Source: Clostridia bacterium
GTDB taxonomy: Bacteria; Bacillota; Clostridia; TANB77; CAG-508
Reading direction: 5' to 3'
Length of the DNA: 64,000 nt
Assembly: GCA_017517685.1 (NCBI GenBank)
Contig: JAFWYK010000010.1
Span: forward strand, 256,499 to 320,498
This document shows, piece by piece, positions 43,789 to 53,495 of the stretch (its first letter is position 1; each line of letters starts with the position of its first letter). The notes beneath the pieces were generated by a model, which did not search any database, had not been told where the DNA came from, and was given only the letters and a program-made list of their open reading frames with translations. The position numbers were made by a program, and so were the translations under genes.

Positions 43789-44664
43789 TTGATTAAGAGT
43801 ATGACTGGCTTTGGCCGTGGAGAATATGAGAACGAAGGTAGAACATATACTGTTGATATTAAATCAGTAAATCATAAATATAGTGATATCAGTGTTAGAT
43901 TACCAAGATTCTTAAATACAGTTGAAGATAAAATAAGAAAAAGAGTATCAAATGTAATATCAAGAGGAAAAGTAGATGTATTTGTTACATTTGAAAATTA
44001 TTCAAGTCAAGGAACTGCAATTAGAATTAATAGAGAGCTTGCAAAAGAATATATTAAAGAATTAAAACTATTAGCTGATGAAGCTGATTTAAAATTTGAT
44101 GTTAACGTTATTGATATAACAAAATTTCCAGAGATATTAAAATTAGAAGATGATGAAGATGAAGAATTAATCGCTAACGAATTAATGGTAGCTTTAGATA
44201 ATGCTTTAGAAAACTTCGTAAAAATGAGAGAAGTAGAAGGAGCAAAATTAATTGAAGATATAGAATCTAGAATTCATGTTATTGAAACAAAAGTAGAGGA
44301 AATTACAAAATATTCATCTACACTTGTTGAAGAATATATTCAAAAATTAGAAACAAGAGTTAAAGAATTAATGAAAGATACAGTTGTTGATGAAGCAAGA
44401 TTAATGCAAGAAATTGTTATATTCTCTGATAAATCATCTATTGAAGAAGAGTTAACAAGACTTGCAAGTCATATTTCTCAATTCTTAACGCTTATTAAAG
44501 AAAGTTCGCCAATTGGTAAAAAGATTGATTTCTTAATTCAAGAAATTAATAGAGAAGTAAATACAATTGGGTCTAAAGCAAACTGTTTAGATATTACAAA
44601 TAGAGTAATTGAAATTAAAACAGAAGTTGAAAATATAAGAGAACAAATTCAAAATATTGAGTAG
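43789..44664 (+). CDS. yicC: YicC-family RNA endonuclease
   Basis: YicC proteins are RNA-cleaving enzymes involved in RNA turnover. The start is TTG (MIKSMTGFGRG), typical except for the start codon, with AAGGAG upstream. Diagnostic parts are YTVDIKSVNHKYSDISVRLPRFL near residue 20 and the C-terminal GKKIDFLIQEINREVNTIGSKA near 243. It is 291 residues. It is followed by remA, rpoZ and gmk, the conserved clostridial order. Confidence 0.95.
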   Translation: MIKSMTGFGRGEYENEGRTYTVDIKSVNHKYSDISVRLPRFLNTVEDKIRKRVSNVISRGKVDVFVTFENYSSQGTAIRINRELAKEYIKELKLLADEADLKFDVNVIDITKFPEILKLEDDEDEELIANELMVALDNALENFVKMREVEGAKLIEDIESRIHVIETKVEEITKYSSTLVEEYIQKLETRVKELMKDTVVDEARLMQEIVIFSDKSSIEEELTRLASHISQFLTLIKESSPIGKKIDFLIQEINREVNTIGSKANCLDITNRVIEIKTEVENIREQIQNIE

Positions 44665-44755
44665 TCATTCATATTAATTTCATTTAAGAAATTTTAATAT
44701 ATTAGGTTAATAGATTTCCTATAAAATCTAAATTTATAATTAAGAGGTAGATATT

Positions 44756-45010
44756 ATGCAACTTATTAATATTGGTTTTGGAAATATTGTTTCTGCGGAA
44801 AGAATTATTTCTATTGTTAGCCCAGAATCAGCTCCAATTAAAAGAATTGTACAAGAAGCTAAAGATTCAAAAATGGCTATTGATGCTACATACGGAAGAA
44901 GAACAAGATCAGTTATAATAATGGATTCAGGACATATTATATTATCAGCTGTTCAACCAGAAACAATCGCAGGAAGAGTTGATACAGGTCTTGATGACGA
45001 TGATGAATAA
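44756..45010 (+). CDS. remA: RemA-like DNA-binding regulator (DUF370)
   Basis: RemA forms DNA-binding rings and activates matrix genes in Bacillus subtilis. It begins [21 protein letters not shown], then [15 protein letters not shown] and [28 protein letters not shown]. The length of 84 residues is normal. Matrix operons are not visible in the window, so its target here is unknown. Confidence 0.92.
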   Translation: MQLINIGFGNIVSAERIISIVSPESAPIKRIVQEAKDSKMAIDATYGRRTRSVIIMDSGHIILSAVQPETIAGRVDTGLDDDDE

Positions 45011-45038
45011 TTTATATTTTATTAGGAGGAGTTTTAAA

Positions 45039-45239
45039 ATGATAGTAAAACCAACTGTAACAGAGTTATTAGAAAAAGTAGGGGGAAATAGATATTCACT
45101 TGTAATTATGACAGCTAAAAGAGCTAGACAAATTGCAAATGGAGATCCTGTTAAAACAGAAGAAAAAGATAGATCAGTAGTTACACTAGCAGCTGATGAG
45201 ATAGCAGAAGGAAAAGTATCAAGATTAGATGAAGAATAA
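45039..45239 (+). CDS. rpoZ: RNA polymerase omega subunit
   Basis: A 66-residue protein with KVGGNRYSLVIMTAKRARQIANGD, the omega signature. The start at 45039 is set by AGGAGG about 10 nt upstream; the longer open frame back to 44979 overlaps remA. It helps assemble RNA polymerase and follows remA by 28 bp. Confidence 0.93.
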   Translation: MIVKPTVTELLEKVGGNRYSLVIMTAKRARQIANGDPVKTEEKDRSVVTLAADEIAEGKVSRLDEE

Positions 45240-45263
45240 TTTAAATTAGTAGGGGTAAAATTT

Positions 45264-45833
45264 ATGTTAGTTATATTATCAGGTGTAGCAGGAGCTGGAA
45301 AAGATACAATAAAAAAAGAAATTATTAAAAGAATGGATAATGTAAAATCAATCCCATCTTTTACATCAAGACCACCAAGAGAGGGTGACGTTCCAGGCCA
45401 AACATACATCTTCTTAACAAAAGAAGAGTTTGAAGAAAAAATAAAAAATGATGAAATTTACGAATATGATATTCATCATAATAATTACTATGGAACTTCA
45501 AAGAAGATATTAAATGAAGAATCTAAATCAGGTATTATTATTAAAGATATCGATGTTAATGGAACAGAAAAATTAAAAGAAACATTAAAAGATATTAAAA
45601 TTGTAACAATATTTTTAAGAGTTCCAAAAGAAGAATTAAGACATAGATTAGAAAACAGAATTGATAAACCATCAGAAGGTGAAATTATTTTAAGATTAAA
45701 TAGATTTGACTATGAAGAATCTAAAATTTCACTTTATGATTATGTTCTAAAAAATGATAATCTAGAAAAAACTGTTGGTGTTATTGAAGAAATTATTAGA
45801 CAAGAATTAAAAGCAGAACAAGAAGGTAAATAA
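45264..45833 (+). CDS. gmk: Guanylate kinase
   Basis: Converts GMP to GDP with ATP. The P-loop is LSGVAGAGKDTIKKEI (residues 5-20), where most guanylate kinases have GSGKGT, so a KD variant. TSRPPREGDVPGQTYIFLTKEEF near residue 34 and YEYDIHHNNYYGTSK near 66 are typical GMP-binding motifs. The length of 189 residues is normal. It ends at a terminator. Confidence 0.93.
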   Translation: MLVILSGVAGAGKDTIKKEIIKRMDNVKSIPSFTSRPPREGDVPGQTYIFLTKEEFEEKIKNDEIYEYDIHHNNYYGTSKKILNEESKSGIIIKDIDVNGTEKLKETLKDIKIVTIFLRVPKEELRHRLENRIDKPSEGEIILRLNRFDYEESKISLYDYVLKNDNLEKTVGVIEEIIRQELKAEQEGK

Positions 45834-45837
45834 AGTT

Positions 45838-45877
45838 TAAAAGCAGTGTAATTTATGAAAAATTATACTGCTTTTTT
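45838..45877 (+). terminator. Terminator after gmk
   Basis: AAAAGCAGTgTAATTT pairs with AAATTAtACTGCTTTT, followed by a T-run. Confidence 0.9.
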
Positions 45878-45955
45878 GTGTAAAAAAAGTTACACAAACA
45901 AAGATAATCATGATATAATTAGCAAAGAAAAATAAAGATATAGAAAAGGCAGAAA

Positions 45956-48208
45956 ATGTACGCAGAAGTAATAATTAATAATAATGCGAAAGCACTTAAT
46001 AGAATATTTGATTATTTAGTTCCAAAAGAGTTAGAAAATGATATTAAAGTTGGAGCTAGAGTTTTTGTGCCTTTTGGTAATAGTAAAAAATTAGAAGATG
46101 GATTTGTTATTAATTTAAAAGAAGAATCAGAATTTGCAAATAAAGATAATATAAAATTTAAAGAAATAGCAAAAATTGAAAAAGAACAAGTATTAACTGA
46201 AAATAATATTACTTTAGCTAAGTTAATGGCTAGAAAGTATTTTTGTAATATATCGGATTGTATTAAACTTATGCTTCCACCTGGAACTGGTGCTAAAATT
46301 TTAGAGAATAGAACAAAAGAAAAAACTGGAAATTTTGTTTATTTAAAATTAGATAAAGATGAAATAGAATTTAGAATTGAAGAACAAAAAATTAAAAGTG
46401 ATAAACAAATTAGGGCATTAAGGTTTTTAGAAGAAAATGATGGTATATATATTGCTGATTTAGAGCTTTTGGCCGATGTTACAAGAGCGGTTTTAAAAAC
46501 ATTAGAAAAAAATGGTTATATAGAAATTGTTGAAAAACAAATAGAGAGAAATCCATTTATTAATAAAAAAGTTGAAAGAGATGAACCTAAACAATTAACA
46601 CAAGAACAAGAAAAATGTTTTAATGGAATTAATTTTTGTATAGAAAATGATGAGTTTTGTAAAAGTTTAATTCACGGTATAACAGGTTCTGGTAAGACTG
46701 AAATCTATCTTCAATTAATTCAAAAAGTATTAGAAAAAGGAAAAGATGCAATAATATTAGTACCAGAAATATCTCTTACTCCTCAAATGGTAGATAGATT
46801 CTTAGCAAGATTTGGAGATAACTCGGTAGCAGTACTTCATAGTAAACTTTCAATAGGCGAAAGATATGATGAATGGCAAAAAATTACTAAGGGAGAAAAA
46901 AGAATTGTAATTGGTGCTAGATCAGCAATTTTTGCTCCAGTAAGAAATCTTGGAATAATAATTATAGATGAAGAACATGATATGTCGTATAAATCAGATA
47001 TGGCTCCAAGATATAATGCAAAAGATTTAGCTAAATATATGGCAGAGAAAGCAAATTGTCCTTTGGTATTAGGCAGTGCTACACCAGAAATATCTACAAT
47101 GTACTTAGCAAAAGAAAATGAATATGCTTTATATACATTAACTAAGAGAGCAAATAATGCTAGTCTTCCAAACGTTGAAATTGTTGATTTGAGAAATGAG
47201 CTTGCACTTGGTAATAGATCAATGCTTAGCTTTAAATTGCAAGAAGAAATAAAGAAAAATTTAGAGAATAAAAAACAAACGATTCTATTTTTAAATAGAA
47301 GAGGTTACTCAACATTTATTATGTGTAGAGATTGTGGATATGTTGCAAAATGTAAAAATTGTAATATTAGTTTAACTTATCATATGAGTGAAAATAAACT
47401 TAAATGTCATTATTGTGGTTTTGAACAATCAACAATTAAAGTTTGTCCAGAATGTAATAGTTCTAAAGTTAAATATTTTGGAACTGGAACTCAAAAGTTG
47501 GAAGATGAAGTTCATAAATTATTTCCAGATGCGTCAACTATAAGAATGGATATAGATACTGTTAGTAAGAAGAACTCTCACGAAGAAATATTAAATAAAT
47601 TTAAAGATGAGAATATTGATATATTAATTGGAACACAAATGGTAGTAAAAGGGCATCATTTTCCAAATGTAACTTTAGTTGGAGTTGTATCGGCTGATAG
47701 TAGTCTTAATTTAGAAGATTATAGAGCTGTAGAAAGAACATTTCAGACTTTAGTACAAGTTGCTGGTAGAGCAGGAAGAGAGGAATACGGGAATGTAATT
47801 ATTCAAACTTATAATCCTGATCATTATGCAATTATAGATAGTCAAAAACAAGATTATAATTTGTTCTATAATCAAGAGGTTTCTTTAAGGAAAATGTTGA
47901 AATATCCACCATTTTGCGATATAATAATGATTAGCTTTTCAGGGAAAGATATAAGTGAAATTCAAAAAATATCAAATTTAGTTTATTCAAAATTAAAATC
48001 TGTAATTAATGATGATATTTTTGTTTTTAAACCTGTACCATCACCAATAGATAAAATCAAGAATAAATATAGATGGAGAATTATTATTAAATGTAAAGTA
48101 ACTTCAAATGTATTAAATATGATAAATTATGCTATAGAAGATGAGAAAATAAAAAAATGTAAGGAAACAAGAATAATCGTAGATATTAATCCAAATACGA
48201 TGAGCTAA
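45956..48208 (+). CDS. priA: Primosomal protein N' (helicase PriA)
   Basis: Restarts stalled replication forks. The N-terminal DNA-binding domain (MYAEVIINNNAKALNRIFDYLVP) is followed by SF2 helicase motifs: Walker A HGITGSGKTEIYLQLI near residue 240, DEEHD near 340 and GSATPE near 375. Paired zinc clusters (CRDCGYVAKCKNC and CHYCG...CPEC) lie near 455-500. The length of 750 residues is typical. It precedes def and fmt, as in many Bacillota. The ribosome site is weak. Confidence 0.96.
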   Translation: MYAEVIINNNAKALNRIFDYLVPKELENDIKVGARVFVPFGNSKKLEDGFVINLKEESEFANKDNIKFKEIAKIEKEQVLTENNITLAKLMARKYFCNISDCIKLMLPPGTGAKILENRTKEKTGNFVYLKLDKDEIEFRIEEQKIKSDKQIRALRFLEENDGIYIADLELLADVTRAVLKTLEKNGYIEIVEKQIERNPFINKKVERDEPKQLTQEQEKCFNGINFCIENDEFCKSLIHGITGSGKTEIYLQLIQKVLEKGKDAIILVPEISLTPQMVDRFLARFGDNSVAVLHSKLSIGERYDEWQKITKGEKRIVIGARSAIFAPVRNLGIIIIDEEHDMSYKSDMAPRYNAKDLAKYMAEKANCPLVLGSATPEISTMYLAKENEYALYTLTKRANNASLPNVEIVDLRNELALGNRSMLSFKLQEEIKKNLENKKQTILFLNRRGYSTFIMCRDCGYVAKCKNCNISLTYHMSENKLKCHYCGFEQSTIKVCPECNSSKVKYFGTGTQKLEDEVHKLFPDASTIRMDIDTVSKKNSHEEILNKFKDENIDILIGTQMVVKGHHFPNVTLVGVVSADSSLNLEDYRAVERTFQTLVQVAGRAGREEYGNVIIQTYNPDHYAIIDSQKQDYNLFYNQEVSLRKMLKYPPFCDIIMISFSGKDISEIQKISNLVYSKLKSVINDDIFVFKPVPSPIDKIKNKYRWRIIIKCKVTSNVLNMINYAIEDEKIKKCKETRIIVDINPNTMS

Positions 48209-48222
48209 AAATGGAGGAAAAA

Positions 48223-48711
48223 ATGGCAATAAGAAATTTAAGATATGAAAATGATGAAATATTAAGCAAACGTTCAAGAGAGATTGAAGTAATAGATGAT
48301 AAAATAAAAGAACTTGCTCAAGATATGATTGATACAATGCACAAATGGGATGGAGTTGGATTAGCAGGGCCACAAGTTGGTGTGTTAAAAAGAATAATTG
48401 TAATTGATTTATATGAAGAAGGAACACAATTTGTTTTAATAAATCCTGTTTTAGTAAGTCAAAAAGGTGAACAAGAAGTAGATGAAGGTTGCTTAAGTTT
48501 TCCAAATAAATTTGGTAAAGTAGTTAGACCAAAAGAAGTTGTTGTTGAAGCTTTAGATTTAGATGGATGTAAAGTGACATTAAAAGCTCAAGATTTATTA
48601 GCTCAAGCATTATGTCATGAAATAGATCATTTAAATGGAGTAGTATTTGTTGAGAAAGTAAAACCAGGAACTTTAGAAACAGTTACACCTAATAACGAAG
48701 GAAAAAAATAA
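48223..48711 (+). CDS. def: Peptide deformylase
   Basis: Removes the formyl group from nascent proteins. Metal-site motifs GVGLAGPQVGV, EGCLSFPNKF and CHEIDHLNG are intact. The start at 48223 (MAIRNLRYE) is chosen because GGAGG lies 7 nt upstream; the in-frame ATG at 48211 overlaps that site. It is 162 residues and is paired with fmt, the enzyme that adds the formyl group. Confidence 0.96.
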   Translation: MAIRNLRYENDEILSKRSREIEVIDDKIKELAQDMIDTMHKWDGVGLAGPQVGVLKRIIVIDLYEEGTQFVLINPVLVSQKGEQEVDEGCLSFPNKFGKVVRPKEVVVEALDLDGCKVTLKAQDLLAQALCHEIDHLNGVVFVEKVKPGTLETVTPNNEGKK

Positions 48712-48724
48712 TAGGAGGATTTGT

Positions 48725-49696
48725 ATGAGAATTCTTTTTATGGGGACTCCGGATATAGCTAGAGAGTCTTTAGATAAATTATATAATGCGGGATATGAAA
48801 TATGTGGAGTTGTTACTCCTCCAGATAGACCATCGGGAAGAGGAATGAAATTAATACCATGTCCAGTTAAAGAATATGCATTGGAAAAGGGGTTAAAAGT
48901 ATTTCAACCTGAGAAAATAACTAATAATACGGAATTTAAAGATGAAATTAAAATGCTAAATCCAGATTTAGTTTGTGTAGTTTCTTATGGAGTAATACTT
49001 CCAAAATCATTTTTAAAGATTCCTAAATATGGTTGTATAAATGTTCATCCATCAATGCTACCAAAATATAGAGGAGCAGCTCCAATTCAATGGGCAATTT
49101 TAAATGGAGATGAAACAACAGGTGTTACAATTATGTATTTAGATGAAGGTATGGATTCTGGAGATATAATTGTACAAGAAGAAGTTACAATCGATCCTGA
49201 TGAAACAACAGGAGAATTATGGAATAGATTGAGCTCAATTGGAGCAAAATTATTAAAAGAGAGCGTAGATAAAATAAATAATGGTACTGTAAAATCTGTT
49301 CCACAACCAGAAGAATATACATTAGCACCAATGCTTTCTAAAGAAATGGCAAAAATTGAATGGAATGAAAAAAACGCACAAGAAATTAAAAATCTTGTTA
49401 GAGGATTAAATCCAATAATGGGAACATATTCATTTTTAAATGGTAAAAAAATAAAATTCTGGAGAGTTCAAACTTTATCAAAAGATGAACTAAAAGATAA
49501 AGTTGGAATCAATGAATATCTTAAAGAAGGTAAACCAGGAACTGTTTTATTTGCACATGAAAAAATAGGTCTTTTTGTTGCGGCAAAAGATGAAGTAATA
49601 TCCGTTCTTGAAATTCAAGGTGAGAATGCCAAAAGAATGAATATAAGTGATTTTTTACGTGGTAATAAAATTCAAAATGGTGAGATTTTTGAATAG
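48725..49696 (+). CDS. fmt: Methionyl-tRNA formyltransferase
   Basis: Formylates initiator tRNA using 10-formyl-tetrahydrofolate. MRILFMGTPDIARESLDKL starts the protein. The active-site region NVHPSMLPKYRGAAPIQWAI near residue 108 and the MYLDEGMDSGDI motif near 138 are typical. It is 323 residues with the C-terminal OB-like tRNA-binding domain. Its substrate can be supplied by fhs at 53987. Confidence 0.96.
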   Translation: MRILFMGTPDIARESLDKLYNAGYEICGVVTPPDRPSGRGMKLIPCPVKEYALEKGLKVFQPEKITNNTEFKDEIKMLNPDLVCVVSYGVILPKSFLKIPKYGCINVHPSMLPKYRGAAPIQWAILNGDETTGVTIMYLDEGMDSGDIIVQEEVTIDPDETTGELWNRLSSIGAKLLKESVDKINNGTVKSVPQPEEYTLAPMLSKEMAKIEWNEKNAQEIKNLVRGLNPIMGTYSFLNGKKIKFWRVQTLSKDELKDKVGINEYLKEGKPGTVLFAHEKIGLFVAAKDEVISVLEIQGENAKRMNISDFLRGNKIQNGEIFE

Positions 49697-49726
49697 CTAT
49701 AGACGTACATAAGTTGTCAAAAATAC

Positions 49727-49755
49727 TTGTAAAAAGAATGGTATATTGATATACT
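49727..49755 (+). promoter_or_regulatory. Promoter of the asp23-amaP operon
   Basis: TTGTAA (49727-49732), 17-nt spacer, TATACT (49750-49755). Confidence 0.55.
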
Positions 49756-49792
49756 TATTTAGGGAAATATTTTATACTTAAGGAGGTTTGTT

Positions 49793-50218
49793 ATGGAAGA
49801 GAATAACGAACAATTAGAAAACGTAGAGGAAATTTCTGTAGAAGGAAATGATACAATAAAAATTGCTAATGATGCAGTTGCAACATATGCAGGAATTGCT
49901 GTGTCTGAAGTTCCAGGAGTATATGGAATGGCAGGAGGATTTGCAGGAATAACAGAAGCTCTTAGTGGTAGAAAAAATTTAGCAAAAGGTATTAAAGTAG
50001 AAGTAACTGATAAAAATGCAAGAATTGATGTAAATATAATTGTTGAATATGGTGCAAGAATACCAGAAGTTGCATTTGAAATTCAAACAAGAGTAAAAAA
50101 ATCAGTTGAAAGTATGACTGGATTAAAAGTATTAGAAGTTAATGTTCATGTTCAAGGTGTTCATACATCAACAACAAAAGAAGAACCAGAAGCATTACCA
50201 GAAGGTGAAAATAAATAA
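49793..50218 (+). CDS. Asp23/Gls24 family envelope stress protein
   Basis: Asp23-type proteins form a membrane-associated meshwork tethered by AmaP and are linked to envelope stress. The 141-residue protein has the family core TIKIANDAVATYAGIAVSEVPGV (about 20-42) and KGIKVEVTDKNARIDVNIIV near 63. It has an AAGGAGG site. Genes for AmaP and a DUF2273 protein follow immediately, completing the usual set. Confidence 0.92.
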   Translation: MEENNEQLENVEEISVEGNDTIKIANDAVATYAGIAVSEVPGVYGMAGGFAGITEALSGRKNLAKGIKVEVTDKNARIDVNIIVEYGARIPEVAFEIQTRVKKSVESMTGLKVLEVNVHVQGVHTSTTKEEPEALPEGENK

Positions 50219-50249
50219 TAATTGATTGTAATAATAGGAGGAACAAACA

Positions 50250-50885
50250 ATGAAATTTCTAGACAAACTAGCATTAAAAATCTTTTCACTAATTATTTTC
50301 GTATTAGGCATTGGAATAATTTTAGTTTTAACTGGAGTTATGCCTTTAGAAGCTATCGTAAATGAATTAGTAGTATTAACAGATGTTGGAGAAGACGTAA
50401 TTAAAATAGTTATTGGTGTATTAGCAGTATTAATGCTATTAGCACTAAAAGGATTATTTTTTACAAGCAAACCACAAGATAATGGTAAAAATGGAATTAT
50501 CTTAGAAAATACAAGTGGTAAATTAGTTATATCAAAAGAAAGTTTAGAAAACTTAATTTCTAGTGTAACAAAAGAAATTCCTGGAGCTGATACTGTAGCG
50601 AGCAGAACTATATTAGATAAGGATAGAAATTTAATTGTTTATGTAACAGCAGTAGTTAGTAAAGATGTAATGATCAAAGACATCTCTAATGAATTACAAA
50701 GAAGAATTAAAGAAGCTATGAAAAGAACAGCTGATTTAGATGTTAAAGAAGTAAATATTAGAATTAAAAATATTACTTCAAAAAGAGTTAAAGGTTTACC
50801 ATCACCTGAATCTACAAATGAAACAGCAGTAGAAGAAACACCTGCTACTGAAGAAGTTGAAAATAATGGATCAGAGGAGGTATAA
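50250..50885 (+). CDS. amaP: Alkaline shock response membrane anchor protein AmaP
   Basis: AmaP anchors Asp23 at the membrane. Two N-terminal membrane helices (about 8-30 and 48-70) are followed by a cytoplasmic Asp23-like domain with ENTSGKLVISKESLENLI and DVKEVNIRIKNI, then an acidic tail. It has a strong AGGAGG site. It is 211 residues and ends 1 bp before the next start. Confidence 0.9.
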   Translation: MKFLDKLALKIFSLIIFVLGIGIILVLTGVMPLEAIVNELVVLTDVGEDVIKIVIGVLAVLMLLALKGLFFTSKPQDNGKNGIILENTSGKLVISKESLENLISSVTKEIPGADTVASRTILDKDRNLIVYVTAVVSKDVMIKDISNELQRRIKEAMKRTADLDVKEVNIRIKNITSKRVKGLPSPESTNETAVEETPATEEVENNGSEEV

Positions 50886-50886
50886 T

Positions 50887-51114
50887 ATGGACGAAAATAA
50901 CGAAAACAAAAAAATTGATTTAGCAGATATTTGTGCTAATTATGGTGGAGCAATAATAGGAGGTTTAGTAGCTTTATTATTATGCTTTACAGGATTATAT
51001 AAATTATTAGTTACTATAGTTGTAGTAATAGCTGGTGTATTTTTAGGAAACTATATTCAAAAAAATAAAACAGCAGTAAAAGAAAAAATAAAAGATTTTA
51101 TAGACAAGGTTTAG
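50887..51114 (+). CDS. DUF2273 small membrane protein
   Basis: The 75-residue protein has two hydrophobic segments (about 18-34 and 38-56) and a basic tail, as in DUF2273 proteins that accompany amaP. The start at 50887 has GAGG 8 nt upstream; the open frame to 50857 overlaps amaP. Probably part of the Asp23 membrane complex. Confidence 0.85.
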   Translation: MDENNENKKIDLADICANYGGAIIGGLVALLLCFTGLYKLLVTIVVVIAGVFLGNYIQKNKTAVKEKIKDFIDKV

Positions 51115-51123
51115 GAGGAAATA

Positions 51124-51543
51124 ATGCAAAGATCTGCAATGAGAGAACTTGCTTTCAAACTAGTATATGAAATAGAAGTTCAAAAAGAAAGCGAAGAAGA
51201 ACAATTAGAAATATTTATAGAAAATAATGATATAATGGATGAGAAAGTAGTTGAATATTTAAAAGATATCAAAAAAGGTATTAAAGAAAATGAAGACGAA
51301 ATCAATAGGCTTATAACTTCTAATTTAAAAGATAATTGGAGCTTAAATAGAATATCAAAAATTAATTTAAGCTTAATAAAACTTGCAATTTATGAAATGG
51401 TATATCAAAATTTACCTTATAAAGTAGCAATTAATGAAGTTGTTGAACTTGCAAAAAAATATGCTGATGAATCAGCACCAGTATTTATAAATGGAATTTT
51501 AGCAAGTGTAGTAAAAGAGAAAAAACTTAATGGAGATAGCTAA
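51124..51543 (+). CDS. nusB: Transcription antitermination factor NusB
   Basis: NusB with NusE drives antitermination on rRNA operons. The helical 139-residue protein has RSAMRELAFKLVYEIEVQK at the N-terminus and YEMVYQNLPYKVAINEVVELAKKYADES near 95, the family signature. The stop overlaps the xseA start by one base. AGGAGG precedes the ATG. Confidence 0.95.
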   Translation: MQRSAMRELAFKLVYEIEVQKESEEEQLEIFIENNDIMDEKVVEYLKDIKKGIKENEDEINRLITSNLKDNWSLNRISKINLSLIKLAIYEMVYQNLPYKVAINEVVELAKKYADESAPVFINGILASVVKEKKLNGDS

Positions 51544-52730
51544 TGAAAATTAATCCAATTTCAGTAACGGAATTGAATATGTATGTAAAACAAAGAGTAG
51601 CTGAGGATGAATATTTAAACAGTGTTTTTGTTAAAGGGGAGATTTCAAATTTCAAACATCATTATACAGGTCATATGTATTTTACTTTGAAAGATGAAAA
51701 CTCTTTAATAAAGTGCGTTATGTTTAAAACATCAACAGCTACTTTAAATTTTGTTCCAAAAGATGGAATGAAAGTTTTGGTATTAGGTTCTGTAGGTGTA
51801 TATGAAAGAGATGGAGTTTATCAAATCTATTGTAAAGCAATGCAAGAAGATGGTATGGGAAATTTATATACAGCTTTTGAAGAACTTAAGAAAAAACTAT
51901 CAGATGAAGGTTTATTTGACGAAGCTCATAAGAAACTAATACCATTTATGCCAAAGATTATTGGTGTATTAACATCTAATACAGGAGCTGTTATAAGAGA
52001 TATTATTAATGTTTCAACAAGAAGAAATCCAAATGTTTATATTAGATTATTACCAGTTCCAGTACAAGGTGAAGGAGCAGGAATTAAAATAGCTAAAGCA
52101 ATAAAACTTATGAATGATAAAAAGCTAGCAGATGTTATTATTGTTGCTAGAGGGGGAGGTTCATTAGAAGATTTATGGCCTTTTAATGAAGAAGTTGTTG
52201 CAAGAGCTATTTATGAATCAGAGCTACCAGTTATTTCAGCGGTTGGTCATGAGACTGATTTTACAATTGCGGACTTTGTTGCTGATTTAAGAGCACCGAC
52301 ACCATCAGCTGCAGCAGAACTTGCAGTTGCTGATGTTGAAGATTTGGAATATAGTATTAATCTTTGTCAAAGAAGATTAAAAATGGCTTTAAAAAGAAAA
52401 ACAGAAGTAATGAGATTAAGATACGAAAAATGTATGAGTTCTAGAGTTTATCAAGAACCTTTGGAAAGAATTAATGATTATTATTTAGAAATTGAAAGAA
52501 TGTTAAAAGTATTAGAAAATAGTAGTATAAAAAAAGTAAAAGATTCAAGAATAGGTGCTACAAAATTAATTGCTAAACTTGATGCGTTAAGTCCATTGAA
52601 AACTTTAACAAGAGGTTATACTCTTGCTGAAGTAGATGGAAAAGTAGTGACGAAAGCTGAACAAATGAAAAAAGATACAGAATTTGATTTGAACTTCCAA
52701 GATGGAAAAGTTCATGCAAAAGTTTTATAA
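51543..52730 (+). CDS. xseA: Exodeoxyribonuclease VII large subunit
   Basis: ExoVII degrades single-stranded DNA. An N-terminal OB-fold (VKGEISNFKHHYTGHMYFTLKD) and the catalytic Exonuc_VII_L region, with GVLTSNTGAVIRDIINV near 130, IIVARGGGSLEDLWPFNEE near 198 and SAVGHETDFTIADFVADLRAPTPSAAAEL near 232, identify it. It is 395 residues with a long coiled coil before the C-terminus. xseB lies one gene downstream. Confidence 0.97.
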   Translation: MKINPISVTELNMYVKQRVAEDEYLNSVFVKGEISNFKHHYTGHMYFTLKDENSLIKCVMFKTSTATLNFVPKDGMKVLVLGSVGVYERDGVYQIYCKAMQEDGMGNLYTAFEELKKKLSDEGLFDEAHKKLIPFMPKIIGVLTSNTGAVIRDIINVSTRRNPNVYIRLLPVPVQGEGAGIKIAKAIKLMNDKKLADVIIVARGGGSLEDLWPFNEEVVARAIYESELPVISAVGHETDFTIADFVADLRAPTPSAAAELAVADVEDLEYSINLCQRRLKMALKRKTEVMRLRYEKCMSSRVYQEPLERINDYYLEIERMLKVLENSSIKKVKDSRIGATKLIAKLDALSPLKTLTRGYTLAEVDGKVVTKAEQMKKDTEFDLNFQDGKVHAKVL

Positions 52731-52757
52731 GATTTTGTAAAGGAGATGAATAAACAA

Positions 52758-53246
52758 ATGAAAGATGGAGTAAAAATTATATTAGGAATAATTATATTAG
52801 CAGCAATTATTGGTTTATGTATTTATTCTACTAATAATATAACAACTGATGAAAATCAAGTAGATGTTGAGGTGTCTGTTGATGAATCAGATAAAGTTGT
52901 AGAAAAAGATAATAAACTTGCTGTAAAAAATGAAGTTGTAGAAGAAGATGAAGACAGTTCAATTGTAAGTTCTACAAATGAAAATGTTACAACAACAGTA
53001 TTAGCACAAAATACAGGAACACAAATATATGAAACAAGTTCTGATGTTGGAAGTACTTCAGAAAAAGAAGATGCTATTAATATAGTTAAAAATAAATGGG
53101 GAGAAGATGATTCTGTTACATTTGTTTGTGACCATGTGACAGATGATGGAGAGTATATAATTGCTGTTGTTTCAAACAGTTCAGCAGAAGTGCTTAATTA
53201 TTTTAGAGTAAATATAAAAGATAATTTTGCTACTTTAGAATATTAA
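52758..53246 (+). CDS. Anchored extracytoplasmic protein inserted between xseA and xseB
   Basis: The protein of about 162 residues has one N-terminal membrane helix (VKIILGIIILAAIIGLCIYS), a long acidic Thr/Ser-rich linker and a small globular C-terminal domain of about 55 residues (AINIVKNKWGEDDSVTFVCDHV). The ATG at 52746 directly abuts AGGAG, so the ATG at 52758 is preferred, although its 12-nt spacing is long. Unknown function. It separates two genes that normally adjoin. Confidence 0.7.
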   Translation: MKDGVKIILGIIILAAIIGLCIYSTNNITTDENQVDVEVSVDESDKVVEKDNKLAVKNEVVEEDEDSSIVSSTNENVTTTVLAQNTGTQIYETSSDVGSTSEKEDAINIVKNKWGEDDSVTFVCDHVTDDGEYIIAVVSNSSAEVLNYFRVNIKDNFATLEY

Positions 53247-53258
53247 AAGGGGTTAGTT

Positions 53259-53489
53259 ATGGCAAAAAAAGAAGAAAATTTTGAAGAATTAATGGTTAAG
53301 TTAGAAGAAATTACTAATAAACTAGAAAAAGAACAATTATCATTAGATGAATCTGTGAAACTATTTGAAGAAGGTATGAAAATATCAAAAGAATGTAATT
53401 CAAAATTAGAAGAAGCAGAGAGAAAAATTACAATATTAATAAATAATAATGATAATATAACGGAAGAAAACTTTATTCCAGAAGAGTAG
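53259..53489 (+). CDS. xseB: Exodeoxyribonuclease VII small subunit
   Basis: The 76-residue helical protein has NFEELMVKLEEITNKLEKEQLSLDESVKLFEEGMKI, the XseB signature (residues 6-43). It assembles with XseA. It has an AAGGGG site. The two ExoVII genes are separated by one anchored-protein gene. Confidence 0.94.
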   Translation: MAKKEENFEELMVKLEEITNKLEKEQLSLDESVKLFEEGMKISKECNSKLEEAERKITILINNNDNITEENFIPEE

Positions 53490-53495
53490 GGGATT

